This document shows, piece after piece, positions 11,941 through 23,408 of a stretch of 64,000 nucleotides of DNA. Source of the DNA: Siphonodentalium dalli. Its lineage: Eukaryota; Mollusca; Scaphopoda; Gadilida; Siphonodentaliidae. The stretch lies in the NCBI GenBank assembly GCA_032622095.1, contig CP136066.1, positions 130,355,917 through 130,419,916 on the forward strand, given 5' to 3'. Numbering within the stretch: position 1 is the stretch's first letter; the number at the start of each line of letters is the position of its first letter. The position numbers and the translations under genes were made by a program. The notes under the pieces were generated by a model that saw only the letters and a program-made list of their open reading frames with translations, was not told where the DNA came from and did not search any database.

Positions 11941-12415
11941 GCGTGTGCATATCTATAAAAAACATGGCCACCAGCAGCCATCTTGGATTTCAAATTGATT
12001 CAATCAGCTCACCCTGCATTTATCAAACAATTGCTTTGAAAATTAATTGGAATCATCTCTAGATGGGAGCTATCAAATTTGAATGATTTTCGATGAAAAA
12101 CATGGATGGCCATTTGTGGCCATTTTGGATTTTGCTCTCTGCATGACCAAATCCTTTGGCATGCCCTACAGATCACATCTCGCATCCAATCATCATCAGA
12201 CTTCATATATGGATCTTTGGGGTGATCTCTATTTGGGAGCCTCCCACTTTTACCGAAATTTGGATCTTCTGAGTGACCACTAGTTGGGAGCCATAAAATT
12301 AAATGTATTGCTTTAACATTTAACCTTTCTGTATTCCTTATCTCTCCATTGACTGTATGACATTACCCCCTCTCCAAGTTGAGCTACAGTGTCATTGACA
12401 CTTTTATTAGCTAGA
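11941..12415 (+). repeat. AGCTCAAC-family monomers ending in the family terminus
   Basis: Two to three ACATGGCCACC...GCCATCTTGG monomers lead into the conserved terminus CCAAGTTGAGCTACAGTG with the hairpin AGTGTCATTGACACT at 12388-12402. The 5' head is missing from this copy. It lies about 210 bp upstream of the first kinase exon, in the preceding intron. Confidence 0.7.
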
Positions 12416-12627
12416 AAAGATGGAAACCAAATGGGAGATATAAAGGCATGATCAACGACGATACGCTCTTTCAGGTGGCACTTTTCGTTCCAAACAAGTT
12501 ATATTATACACTAGTATCTTAAGAAAAAGAAAAAGGTAAAGTAAAATTGACCTGTAGGCCGGAATACATCTTTAAAATAAAATGAAGAGATTGTGTAGGA
12601 AATATTTGAATAATTCTATATTTGCAG

Positions 12628-12768
12628 ATTTTCGACACAACATCACAGTGCAGCAACAGAATCCCTCATATGATTTCACTAAGCGACTTTCTGGGAGCCT
12701 GACCAGCCCAGAGAGCCCACCTGCTCAGTCACCAATAGGTCATCCTCTCAGACTCAAAGCAATTGCCT
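12628..12768 (+). CDS. MLK: Mixed-lineage kinase (MLK family MAP3K), internal C-terminal-region exon
   Basis: The exon is 141 bp, entered and left in phase 1, with TTTGCAG as acceptor and GTAAGT as donor. It encodes (D)FRHNITVQQQNPSYDF and TSPESPPAQSPIGHPLRLKA. The D-F-x-H-x-I-T-V-Q block followed by a Ser/Pro-rich stretch and a PRLRAI-like motif is what follows the leucine zipper and CRIB region in MAP3K9/10/11/21. MLKs are MAP3Ks that phosphorylate MKK4/7 and feed the JNK pathway; this region is part of the regulatory C-terminal half and is not catalytic. The upstream exon, expected to end in the basic stretch after the zippers, was not found in this window. Confidence 0.85.
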
Positions 12769-13002
12769 GTAAGTTTCAAATCATTTCTCATTTCAATGAA
12801 ACATTCTACTCTTGAAATCTTTCCAAAGAATATGTCAGAACTTCCAAAAACTGTGTATGTTCATCTGCGAAATGCATCTTTTTCCAGCTTGATATTTTGG
12901 AAGAATACTAAAATTAACAAAATTAACCTAAGGCCAAAAAAAACATCTGTGTTTCCGGGTACCACGACCGACCTGCCGAAATTGGGCGGACCTGGACTTT
13001 TT
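12769..13002 (+). other. Start of the 11.1 kb MLK intron
   Basis: A canonical GTAAGT donor starts the intron at 12769. No further feature is seen before the repeat element at 13003. Confidence 0.6.
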
Positions 13003-13600
13003 ATACCCCCCCGCAACGAAGTTAGGGGGGGTATACTGGAGTCAGCTCGTCCGTCCGTCCGTGGACACAAATTTGTCCGGAGTTTTTCTCAGCTGTTTTT
13101 TTATCAATTTCCGTGAAACTTGGCACAGGCATCAACCATCATGGGAACCTGTGCACCTGCGATTATGACGTCTGTCGGACTTTTTTTGTTGGAGTTATTC
13201 CCCCTTTTTCGACTTAGAATTTTTTTGCAACATGTATAATTTTGTCCGAGCTTTTATTCCTACATTTCTAGGTCAATTTTGTTTTAACTTGGCACAGACA
13301 TTTAGTACCATGGGAACCTGTGCACCTGCGATTATGATGTTTGTCTGGCATTTTTGTGTGGAGTTATTTCCCTTTTTTGACTTAGACATTTTTTTGCAAC
13401 ATGCCTAATTTTGTCCGAGCTTTTATTTCTACATTTTTAGGTCAATAGGTTTAAGATTACGGTTAGGTTTGTGCAAATAGCTGCAATGGGAACTGTTATT
13501 TTATTATTTTAACTAGATGTTTACTGACATGTGAAACATCTTAGTATTTTAAAAACATGGGGGGTATCCTTAGTCCCATTGGGACAGTCACACCTCTATT
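13003..13600 (+). mobile_element. Hairpin-headed tandem element (TACCCCC family), second copy
   Basis: The head hairpin at 13003-13034 pairs ATACCCCCCC with GGGGGGGTAT around CGCAACGAAGTTA. It is followed by CGTCCGTCCGTCCGTGG. Two and a half monomers of about 170 bp follow (GGGAACCTGTGCACCTGCGA at 13143 and 13312). The tail has the hairpin GTCCCATTGGGAC at 13573-13585, then CACACCTCTA. The head and tail layout is the same as at 2139-3025, though the monomer sequence differs, so the two are distant relatives. Confidence 0.7.
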
Positions 13601-14476
13601 TTTTTTCAAATTTCAACCCAAAAATAATTTTTTTTAAATTTAATGCATTTAATTGGCATGTAAACACATCTATATCGCTAAATATATACTATATACTATG
13701 TTTACATTAAGCAGCAATAATTTTAGATGGAATTTTCAAAAACAATTTACTTCTTTTAAAATACATGTCCATTTGTGGTTGCAGATGAATCCCAATCTCA
13801 CCAATAAATCTGCAGTCTTTAAAACCTGCATGTGGGGTAATCTTGTTTGTTTAACTCCCATGTCTTGTGGGAAGAAGTCTTATGTGTTAGAGAGAAATAT
13901 ACATGTAGAGGACTTTCTAGATCAGAATTTTTAAGATTCTCTCCCCAGTCAATCAAGGATTCATAGTGTTCATGCATAGTTACTAGTGTGTATACAGACA
14001 GTATAAAGTTGACTGCATGTCTACCATATCAAACACCTTTCTGGGATGGGCACTAAAAAGGCACATGAAATTATCTACTGGTTTGTTTGGCTGTATAAAA
14101 CTTACAAGCATGCATATGCCAGTTTGTATAAGGAACTTCAAAGTGGGGGGCAATTTGAATGCTGAGGTGTGGTACCTCAGTCAAGGTGTGGCCTGTGGTA
14201 CCATTTTCAGCGTGGTGTGGGACTTTATATTTCGATGCAATTGAGGGGTGTCTAAGGAACATTTACACACCGTGCAATGTGTCTGAGGCACATCTGAGAT
14301 ATCCTGCCAGTTGAGGTGTGTCTTAGGTCCTGAGGTGTATGACCAAATATTTAAGTGAGGTTTGAATTAATAGCATACAAGTTGTGTTATTATAAAGTCA
14401 TAGAAAAGCCCTATTATAGTGTTCGTCTTGGGCCTGTTGATATGTCAATATTGTGCTCTGAGGAAGATGTGCCACC
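13601..14476. other. Intronic stretch without recognised features
   Basis: It includes the flank GAGGTGTG... (14160-14340), which has a loose repetition of GAGGTGTG, but no gene is seen. Confidence 0.4.
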
Positions 14477-15070
14477 TAGTGTTGAAACGATTATCATTTT
14501 TAAGGAATCGACTAGTCGCCAAAGGTAATCGACTACTAGTCGACTAGCCGGACCCCTTCTAAAAGTTCCCGTTTCTATGCCCATATGATGTATAAAAAGG
14601 GCCATGTGGCATCGCAGTTTTGAGTATCCAACTCTCCGTTTCAGAACGTTAAAACGGAAAGCACGTGAACTATATAATCTCCCGTTTTGCCCGTAAGTCT
14701 CCGAATTTGATGTATTAAACCCGGCTCTCCTGCAACCTTCATATTATCTCATGGTTTGGGGAATGTAGGTAATAAAACATTTTATATAAACACAATTGTC
14801 GCCGGTAACCAGGAAATAAATAGGCAAGTCTCGTTAGTAAGTCTCGCTAATGAGATGTCGGGTGTATTAAAGGAACAATGCAATAAGCTCTAAGAAGTTA
14901 ATATGTATTAACTGTTACAGATTACGTGATAATATTTCCATGCAATGGCACTGCTGTCATGATAGCACTCAGGTAGTGCTTTTTCTTGACTAGTCGACTA
15001 GCATATTTCGGGATCGACTAATTTAATAATCGTGTCGATTTTGACTAATCGATTAATCGTTTCAACACTA
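14477..15070. mobile_element. hAT-type non-autonomous transposon, 594 bp
   Basis: The terminal inverted repeats are TAGTGTTGAAACGATTA at 14477 and its reverse complement ending at 15070. An exact 8 bp target-site duplication, GTGCCACC, lies at 14469-14476 and 15071-15078. The 8 bp duplication and the TAGxGTTGAAACG end are characteristic of the hAT superfamily. Subterminal regions carry repeated GACTAGTCGACTAG motifs, possible transposase binding sites. No coding capacity for a transposase remains. Confidence 0.93.
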
Positions 15071-17195
15071 GTGCCACCACAATCTAAACTGAGAGAATAA
15101 TTACAAGAGAGCTGCATAGTTGAATGCCTGGGAGGCATTTGTTTGTCCACATTGACAATACTTATCATATTATTGTGCTACATTAACTGTTTACATGGAC
15201 AGCATTGACACAAGTATAAAGAGTAAGCATTAATGTACTTCTTAACTGTTTGGGGGAAAAATAAAAAAATATTACCAAAAAAAAAAAATTCCCTACCTAA
15301 CTACCTGAATTTTTTTGGCACCGTAATTGGAAACAAATAAGTTTTTTTGTTTTGGGTTAAAGACTATGATTACTGAACAAATAGGTTGATCGATTTAGGC
15401 AAATAGATGCGAAAGTTTTCATGTCTGTTGCTAACATTTTTAATAGGGTCATGGGACTGAATCTGCTCCAAAATATGCCTTTATATGGAATATGTACACA
15501 ATGGTGTACCATTTTGAAATGGCACAAATTAGGCTTCAATATTTATAAAGGCAGATGGTTGGGAGCAACCGTGTTTTGTAACCGCAGCATACAATAATGA
15601 CCATATTAGTACCAAAGTACACACTGATATGCCTCTAGATGATAGAGTAAAGATAAACAAATAAACAATAGTACTTCACCATACAATGTTATGAAATGCG
15701 ATAATGACGAAAAACTGCTATAATGACGTCACGTTTTTCAAATTTTTAATATCATCTATTACACAACATACATGTATTCATTTATACAGTGAAGTGGCTG
15801 TTTTTTGTAAATGTAAAAACTACCATCGAATGTTTAGAATTTACATTTGTCTATGAACAATGTAATTTATAACATGACGAAGTGGGCTACTTCGCTTTCA
15901 TTTCCATATATGATACTGCTATGGTGAACGCGTATTGCCGCACTGAACACAAACTATATACCGGTATATATCGACGCTGATTTAAAATAAGCTAAACATT
16001 GACTCGGTATTTACAAAAAGAATTTCTATTTCCGCGATTTATTCCATATAATCGTGCATATTTTGTATCAAGATGTAGGACTAGACACAAGGAATGTATT
16101 TTTTTGATAAAATATTTCCACTTCTAAAAATGCTCTCCAAAAAAAGGCGCCCCGTTTTCCAGTTGCTGAAGACAGTTCCATTTTCCGTGATAATTTCGCA
16201 TGTGTGGGTTAACTGGTCTCGAGGTCTACAAAAATAACCACTTCATTCTAATAAATACATTTATGTTGTGCAATAGATACTGAGCTTCATTTTGCTCATG
16301 GGGATAGTTGTTTCGCTGTAAAAACGCAAATCTAGAACTGTCCCGCATCCTTCATTTCAACAATGTTAAGTTGTTGGTCGAATAATGTAACATCCGGTGA
16401 TTGGCGGAGTTAATTTATTTGGTTGGGGTGAATATCGCACTTTCATTCAACATGAAATTGAGCCCTCTATGGTACTCTGTTCTTCGATATATACCTGTCC
16501 CATCCATAGTTTAGACACAGATACAGTTCCGAGGTTAATCTTGATCACATGATTGTTGCATGCTAATTTCAGCTCTGGGTTTTCCCCAAACTTGATCGAG
16601 GTGGATTAAAAAAATGTCCGTCTGACAATACAAAACATCATTCGATTCATGATTTAAAAAACTTATGTTACTCAATATATAATTTGAAGAACGTAATAGA
16701 CTTAGGTTAAACAGAGCAATGTTTCAGATAATGTTGCTGAAACATTGCTAGGTTTAACCTATATTGCGCAACTTTGTTGCAGGATATTGTTTCATCGTGT
16801 TCGGACACCCTGCAACATTTGCGCAACATTGTTGCATAGTGTGCAGTCTGCTTGGCAAACCAATGTAAATGCAGCTGGTACTGCGCGATTTCAAATATTT
16901 TGTCATATAGAATTAAGATCTTATTAACAAAAACACATTAAACACACATACTGTTCAACCGTATGTGCATATTGAAGTTATTAATATGGATATGATATAT
17001 CCATGTATTTGTATTACTATTAACGTAAACAAACTGTATACTAAGTTTAAATACCCCCCACCACCCAACACCCTCCATATTGTAATGGTGTCAGTATCTT
17101 CAAACCAGTGGAAAAAGACAAATACATATACCAAATTACACATTAAAACACAACCCTTTATAATATACATATCACTTAAAGTATTTAATGCTTAG
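15071..17195. other. Intronic stretch without recognised features
   Basis: AT-rich sequence with several short homopolymer runs. I see no exon-like conserved frame, no tandem array and no clear inverted repeat. Confidence 0.4.
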
Positions 17196-17290
17196 ATATT
17201 AAACTTTCCGAGTTCCTAAAGACCCAATTGACTCCAGCAAATAAAATTATACCATCTACAAGTTGAGCTACAGTGTCATTGACACTTTCA
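17196..17290 (+). repeat. Solo AGCTCAAC-family terminus
   Basis: About 95 bp of the family's 3' terminus stand alone, including CAAGTTGAGCTACAGTG and hairpin AGTGTCATTGACACT at 17272-17286. The head of the next element begins only a few bases later. Confidence 0.7.
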
Positions 17291-17293
17291 TAA

Positions 17294-17640
17294 TGTGTAG
17301 ACATACCATATTATGGTACACATATTGACGCGTTTGGGTTGATCACTCATCATTTGTCCGTCCATCCATCCATCTGTCTGTCCGACCATAGACACTTTAC
17401 TTTACGCATGGTGCGATAACTCCAACACATTCTATCCGATTGCAATCAAATTTTGTATATGAATTTCTCAGCCCAAAATACAGATCGAGTTAGTATATGG
17501 GATTAATCCGAGTTTATTTTACAGAGTTATGGCCAAGGCTTGAAATAAGTGGTCGGTCAAGGTCAATGACAGTCACCAAAACAGCTTTGACCAACACAAT
17601 TTGCGTCTGGTCGGACCTTTTGTCCGACAGCATATTTCTA
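17294..17640 (+). mobile_element. Hairpin-headed element (ATACCATA family), second copy
   Basis: The head at 17294-17324 includes TACCATATTATGGTA and outer stem ATGTGTA/GTACACAT. It is followed by GTCCGTCCATCCATCCATCT and GACACTTTAC. One monomer follows (CAATCAAATTTTGTATATG, CAGATCGAGTTAGTATATGG, AGAGTTATGGCC). No tail hairpin was identified. Confidence 0.6.
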
Positions 17641-18360
17641 CTCCCATCAGATAAAATATAACTGGATAAGACATTTCTGTCAAGTTAATTTGCTTCTTTG
17701 CAAATCTGGATCGAACAAAACCATTAGATACGTGAATGTATCGTGTAGTTTCTTATGACTATATCAGAAATCGCGTTGTTCTTTAATCGCGTTAGCGACT
17801 CGGAAGTTTCATTTCATTTTAAGTGCGGTTCGTAATTATTGGCTTACCGTTCACCTTTTAACACTTCCGTTTTAAATCAAGGTCATTTATAAGATTTTTA
17901 AAGCAGTATTTAATTAAATGAAATAATGAAACGGGGGATCACTGGTCGAACAGTAAAAGTACACAAATGGATTTCCGAATTGCCGGAGCACAACCTTATT
18001 CGGTGGTTGCAAATTCAATTCGATACAGACAAGAAGGGGGTTGTTACCCACTTTAAAATGCAATTACTGCTTCTCCGAAGTCAAGGAAATCGAAATTCAA
18101 AAGGACTTTAATAGATCTTGGGTTGATGGATCAACAAATTTCTATTAAAAACAAAGCATGATGGTAGCAGTAGCACTGAGAGTCACTTTTTAAGGTCACA
18201 GAAGATTATTTTACATGGTATTGCAGCATTATTTATCGCATAAAAATAAGATATGAGGACAATTGACAGCACATAATTTTGACCGACACCGCCCAGAAAA
18301 TGACAGCCATCATGCATTTGGTGTCTGTCATTTTGACAGGCACCATGACAATAATTATTT
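17641..18360. other. Intronic stretch without recognised features
   Basis: A short open frame at 17926-18113 has no recognisable motif, no splice context that fits the kinase gene, and is not needed to join the exons, which are already in phase. Confidence 0.4.
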
Positions 18361-19433
18361 CAAGGCTTGGTTATGGCCCTTTTTGTCCGCCGACCCAACG
18401 GGTTCGGAGGACTATTATAATCAGCACGTGCGTGCGTGCGTCCGAGGTTTCCGGATGATAACTTTAGTTAGAGTGAACCAAATTAAATTAAATTTGGTAT
18501 GTGGGTTTACTAGCAGAAAAGATAGGTCAAGTTCGAATTCTGGTTCCGTCCACCAATTTTCACCAGAGTTATGCCCCTTTTTGTCCCCCGACGTTTCCGT
18601 CGGAGGACTATAGAAATGACCCTCGTCCGTCCGTGCGTCCGTGCGTCCGTCACGTCCGTGCGTCCGTGCGTCCGAGATTGGGTACCTTCATGGTGTAATC
18701 AACTCCTCCTACAGTTTTAAACGTAGAGATTTGAAACTCTGGGATATTGTTCCTAACATGTTGGTGATTTGCATCATCTATAAAGCTAATCAAAAATATA
18801 ATTTTTTCCATATTTTTGGGGGGGTTTTCGACTTAGAAAATTTGGAACATTTTTGCCTTTTGGATGAGATTGGGTACCTTCATGGTGTAATCAACTCCTC
18901 CTACAGTTTTAAATGTAGAGATTTGAAACTCTGGGATATTGTTCCTAACATGTTGGTGATTTGCAACATCTATATAGCTAATCAAAAATATCATTTTTTC
19001 CATATTTTTGGGGGGTTTTCGACTTAGAAAATTTTGAACATTTTTGCCTTTTGGATGAGATTGGGTACCTTCATGGTGTAATCAACTCCTCCTACAGTTT
19101 TAAATGTAGAGATTTGAAACTCTGGGATATTGTTCCTAACATGTTGGTGATTTGCAACATCTATATAGCTAATACAAAAATATCATTTTTTTCGTGTTTG
19201 CATGCATTTGTTCATCGGGTTGTTTTGTCCAAGAAATTTTGCGGTGGTTTGCAACATCTATATACTGTATAACATTGTTGCAAATAGTATCCTACAAACA
19301 AATCCAATCATGAAGTTTACCACTCGAGTCGGGGGACATGTGGTCTGCGACCTTTTATTTTACTTAGAAAACCCCTGAAAGTTGGTTTCCGGATGATAAC
19401 TTTAGTAGAGTTAATCGGATTCAAACCAAATTT
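18361..19433 (+). mobile_element. Hairpin-headed tandem array (GTCCGCCGAC family), left part
   Basis: There are two heads: 18385-18412 (GTCCGCCGACCC, loop AAC, GGGTTCGGAGGAC) and 18583-18608 (GTCCCCCGACG, loop TTTC, CGTCGGAGGAC). Each is followed by a GTGCGTCCGTGCGTCCG microsatellite. The monomers carry GGATGATAACTTTAGTAGAG, CCAAATTTGGTATGT and AGAGTTATGCCCC. The element continues at 20575 after a hAT insertion. Confidence 0.7.
18674..19240 (+). repeat. Three tandem units of 191-192 bp
   Basis: GAGATTGGGTACCTTCATGG starts at 18674, 18866 and 19057. The units are nearly identical, so this is a recent local expansion inside the hairpin-headed array. The unit happens to be open in one frame (192 is a multiple of 3), giving a repetitive 128-codon ORF. 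The third spacing of 191 bp breaks that frame, which argues against coding. Confidence 0.9.
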
Positions 19434-20566
19434 TAGGGGTGCCACGATTAATCGTATAATCGATGAACCGTTGATAAAACCGATAATCGATTACCATTTC
19501 CGTCGTCGATTAATCTGCGTTATTTATTTCGGACGTTGGAAAATGCCAGTTAATGTTGAATGCCCTGATTGTTTTACACAGTTTAATATGCAACCGAGGG
19601 GTTAACAACATTTGATCATGTATCAAAGAGATTCCGACAACTTGAGTACTACTAGTATATGTTGCAAACAGCCGGCAGTTCATTTGATGACATGGTTTAC
19701 TCTTCGAGTCATTGTATATTCTTCAAATTGCATGGCGCCATGATGGCGGCACTGCAGCTTTGAACTTATGCCGACATCGTTGTATATTTCTACAAGAAAG
19801 GCGGCACTACGTCTTTGAAATGGGCTGACTGTCAGTGAACTGAATGACCTCGCCCTTGAATCTCATTGGACCAAAGGGGAGTTGATTGACATTTTCTCAA
19901 AAATCAGGGAACCTACGGCATTTTAATCAGCGTTATTCTCGGCGGTGTCATTTGCAGCAAGTATACTTTGTTTGTATAAGTATACTTAGATGTTACTAGT
20001 ACAGGCTATCGCTTATAGTGTGGTGATTGCTAAATGAAATTAACTATTACCAAATACTTAACTTGTTCTGAGACTGAGTCCTGAAATTTGTGGACAGGGG
20101 CCCACCTTTGTAATTGTTATCCATGCTCTGGAAGTTCGCTGAAACTTATAGTTTCCGTAACATTAGATTCCTTTTTTTTAGGAAGTTATAGGAACCACTG
20201 TCGGTCCGTCGTGCATTCCTACTTTTATATTGCTTGTATGTTTGGCTGTTAAATTAATCGCTACGTTCGTTCCAATGAACTCACAAATATTATAACCATC
20301 GCCGAGAACTGTGCTTGTATTGAACACATTGTGCTCATTAGTCATTACCGGTGGTTTATGATGCACTTTATTAACACAAAAATTACATCAGCCGATGCCT
20401 CAAACAAGCAGCGATAGCAGTTAACCAACACCCAGCCAATATGGCAATAGGCCATATTACGGAATACTTCTACTGATGTTATTATTATTATGTACGATTA
20501 ATCGATTATAGTCGATTATTGACGACCGATTATCGATTATCAAAATAAATAATCGTGGCACCTCTA
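19434..20566. mobile_element. hAT-type non-autonomous transposon, 1,133 bp, nested in a tandem repeat
   Basis: The ends are TAGGGGTGCCACGATTAATC at 19434 and the reverse complement of TAGAGGTGCCACGATTATT ending at 20566. An exact 8 bp target-site duplication, CCAAATTT, lies at 19426-19433 and 20567-20574. The insertion splits a monomer of the GTCCGCCGAC family at its AAACCAAATTTGGTAT motif, and joining the flanks restores that motif. Subterminal CGATTATCGATTA motifs repeat at both ends. No intact transposase frame is seen. Confidence 0.93.
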
Positions 20567-20574
20567 CCAAATTT

Positions 20575-21440
20575 GGTATATTACTTTCTCCCAGCAAAAC
20601 ACAGGTCAAGTTCGAACTTGGCAGAGTTATGCCCCTTTTTCGACATAGAAAATTCAGTTTTTCTTCTGTTTTTTGGTTTCCAGATGATAACTTGATTTTG
20701 GATTGTTTATATGCAAAACCCGTTTTTTTGTGGATTACTTATATCAAAATACAGCTCAAGTTCGAATTTCGGTTTGCGAGAGTTATGGCCCTTTTTTGTC
20801 CGCCGACCCGACATATAAAACCCCAAAAGTTGGTGTCCGGATGATAACTTTAGTAGAGTTAATCAGATTTAAACCAAATTTGGTATGTGTCTTTCTCCCA
20901 GCAAAACACAGGTCAAGTTCGAATTTGGGTTCCGCCCGCCAATTTTCACCAGAGTTATGTCCCTTTTTTACTTAGAATTTTTGCCGATTTGATGTTTCCG
21001 GATGATAACTTTAGTAAATGTGTACTGAATGAAGTTAAATTTGGTATGTAGGTTTACTAGCACTAAAGACAGATTTTTATGCGCAAACAACGGTCGTATT
21101 AAGCCGACGCTTAGAGGTGGACATGAGGTCTACCGACCTTTTATTCCACTTAGAATTTACGCATGCTGTCATGACTCAAAAAAAAATTTATTCGATCAGA
21201 AACAAATTTGGCATGTGAATTTCTCAGCCCACAATATAGATCGAGTTCGAATATGGGTTTGACCCAATGTTCTTTTACAGAGTTATGGCCGTTTTACATA
21301 GAATTCACGCATGTTTCGATAAATCAACCATTTTTTATCTGCCCCCTAACCAAATTTGGTATGTGAGTTTCTCAACTCACATTACAGATCAAGTTCAAAT
21401 ATGGGTTTGATCCGATTTTATATACCGGAGTTATGAAGGG
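20575..21440 (+). repeat. GTCCGCCGAC-family array, right part
   Basis: This continues the array interrupted by the hAT element. Monomers of roughly 150-180 bp carry AAACCAAATTTGGTATGTG, CAGGTCAAGTTCGAATTTGG and AGAGTTATGGCCCTTTT. A GTCCGCCGACCCGACAT copy without a matching right stem lies near 20800. The last two monomers (21150-21440) drift toward the CAGATCGAGTTCGAATATGG type seen after the ATACCATA heads. Confidence 0.7.
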
Positions 21441-21922
21441 CCCTTTTTCAACTAAGAATTATCCAGATTATAACCCAAGTAATTTACAATTAATTAATAC
21501 CTGCTTCTCTGTGAGACAGACAAAATACAATGTGGTTTATTGAATTGAGAGTTATTTATAGCCCTCATATGTTAGCCCTATAAAGGGAACTGTACACACA
21601 CAGAGTAGTTCAATGCTGGATAAATTTCTTTTGCTATCTTTTTTACCACAACTTAGCCAGGTGAATTTATTTAACTAGACAAATGGAGCTCTAGGTCCTT
21701 GGATGCTTGGACTTACATTGGATCAAACAGGGTAGAGATAGGTGATTTAACCATTTTACCCATTCCATGTCTTTAAACCTTTTCCATTATTAAGTAACTA
21801 TATTATTTTGATATATCACATGGCTATTTGCAACAACGTGAATAGAACTGCTTACACTTTTGATAGTGGTGACATGCTCTATATTTTAGATGTTATATTC
21901 AACCTTCTATTTTGACTCATAC
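21441..21922. other. Intronic stretch without recognised features
   Basis: No repeat or coding signal was identified. Confidence 0.4.
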
Positions 21923-22092
21923 ATTCCAATAATTTGTGTTATTACTGGTTATTATGTACATTTGTCTATACTACTTTAGATCATAACAGTATACTCTATA
22001 ATTCAACACCAAATGATTATTATTCTGGTCATAACAATTTACTATCGCCAAAGGATGGGTTAAACCTCTGCCAATCATGATCGGCCTCTCGA
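21923..22092 (+). repeat. Dispersed repeat with CTCTCG tail, copy 1
   Basis: Shared with 36181-36330 (TTCCAATAATTTGTGTTAT, AACAGTATACTCTATAATTC, ATCGCCAA.GGATGGGTTAA) and in part with 32919-32961. It ends in a hairpin-like GCCAATCATGATCGGC followed by CTCTCG. The tail hairpin followed by a short CT-rich end recalls the other hairpin-tailed repeats here. Confidence 0.75.
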
Positions 22093-22162
22093 TCCTTGAT
22101 GAACTTAATTATGAAACAACATTGATACTAGTAACTTCAGCAGTCTTTTTTAAATAAAAAGC

Positions 22163-22296
22163 TTTTAAAGTGATGTGAAACACTCCGGTAGAAAATAGAA
22201 ATGTAGAATAATCTTATTAAAAGTAGTTATTTTTACAAATATTATATCTAAATTGACAACACACACTGCCATTCTTATATTTTAATTAAATGCAGT
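22163..22296 (-). repeat. 140 bp dispersed repeat, copy 2
   Basis: Second copy of the block at 10456-10595, from CTTTTAAAGTGATGTGAAAC to TTAAATGCAGT, with a few substitutions and a short deletion. No gag-like sequence accompanies this copy. Confidence 0.75.
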
Positions 22297-22658
22297 ATAA
22301 TAGTAGTTGCTCCAGTAGACTAACTAAAGTGGTATGCACCAGAATAAAACTAGATAATGAGCTGGTTGACAGGCTAATCAGGAAATAGTTATGGAATTGT
22401 GTGTATCCCGCACAATGATCTAAGCTTGCAGATATATTCAATTGATTAAGTATTATTTCCAATTGCAGCCTGCTAAATCTCCTCTCTGTGTATCTAATTT
22501 TAAAATATGTCAATTATAGTTAAATTCGAGCTTAACAACTGATATGTTATGGAATTGTCTACAAAATGTTAGCGGTGACTCGAAAGCAAGATTTAGTTCA
22601 CTGTCCTGAGATAACTTTATCAGCTTAAAAGGTATTACAAGCCAAATAGCCAAAACAC
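22297..22658. other. Intronic stretch without recognised features
   Basis: Nothing recognisable beyond AT-rich sequence. Confidence 0.4.
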
Positions 22659-23408
22659 TAGTGTTGAAATGACTAGGATTATTCTTCGTCGACCAATCGA
22701 CAGTCAAAAATTTACTTCCAATTCACTACCTGGCTATTGAATACTATAAAATGAGATAACTGCTGTTCCAATTGTTCGCCAGTTTTATGATCGAAAGACA
22801 GAAGCAGGTGGCTGGTGCTACAAACCTGTGACTGGTGCTACTAAATTTGTATCCATCTAGCTAATTAATACCGGGTGTCTTGGCTATAAAGTTGGCTTGA
22901 GTTTCATTGAGTATAGGTTTCTCGAATGTGGCATAATACAATGCTAAACGAGAAACCTATACCATATCCGGACACATTATTCCATACTCATATTGAATTA
23001 ATTACACACATACATGTCATGACAGAGAATACGCAATAAACATATTGATATAATAATTGTGTTCAATTAATCTGATGTGATGTGAAACAAATTGAAAGAA
23101 CATCAAAGGATTCAAAATGCGGCTGCCAATACCTTTATATTTGATCGGCCATCGCGCAATGATATTTATTTATTAGCGACATTGTAGATTTCATAACTGG
23201 TGTTTGTGTAATTAATTCTACTAAATAGCTCGGCTTTTGTTTTAACTTTTAACACTGTCATTTGCATTTGGTATATTGCATTGAACCATTCTTCTTTTAA
23301 AACATAGTGCATGCTCAGTTTAATGTAACAAGTCAACTTCAGATTCTGGAATAAACTTTTGGTGAACAATTCAATATGTCGACTAATCTACAAGTCGTTT
23401 CAACACAA
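22659..23408. mobile_element. hAT-type non-autonomous transposon, 750 bp
   Basis: The ends are TAGTGTTGAAATGACTAG at 22659 and the reverse complement of TTGTGTTGAAACGACTTG ending at 23408, related to the 594 bp element at 14477. The flanks CAAAACAC (22651-22658) and CTAAACAC (23409-23416) match in 7 of 8 positions, consistent with an older 8 bp duplication. An internal hairpin pairs GTATAGGTTTCTCG with CGAGAAACCTATAC (about 22912-22965). No transposase frame survives. Confidence 0.8.

Noticed and set aside
17926-18113. 61-codon frame as an extra MLK exon
   Set aside because: It has no similarity to the MLK tail, lacks fitting splice sites, and the flanking exons already join in phase.
18641-19272. 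Long repetitive open frames over the 192 bp units, as a possible repeat protein
   Set aside because: The unit is a multiple of three by chance, the third spacing is 191 bp and breaks the frame, there is no start or domain, and flanking monomers are non-coding.
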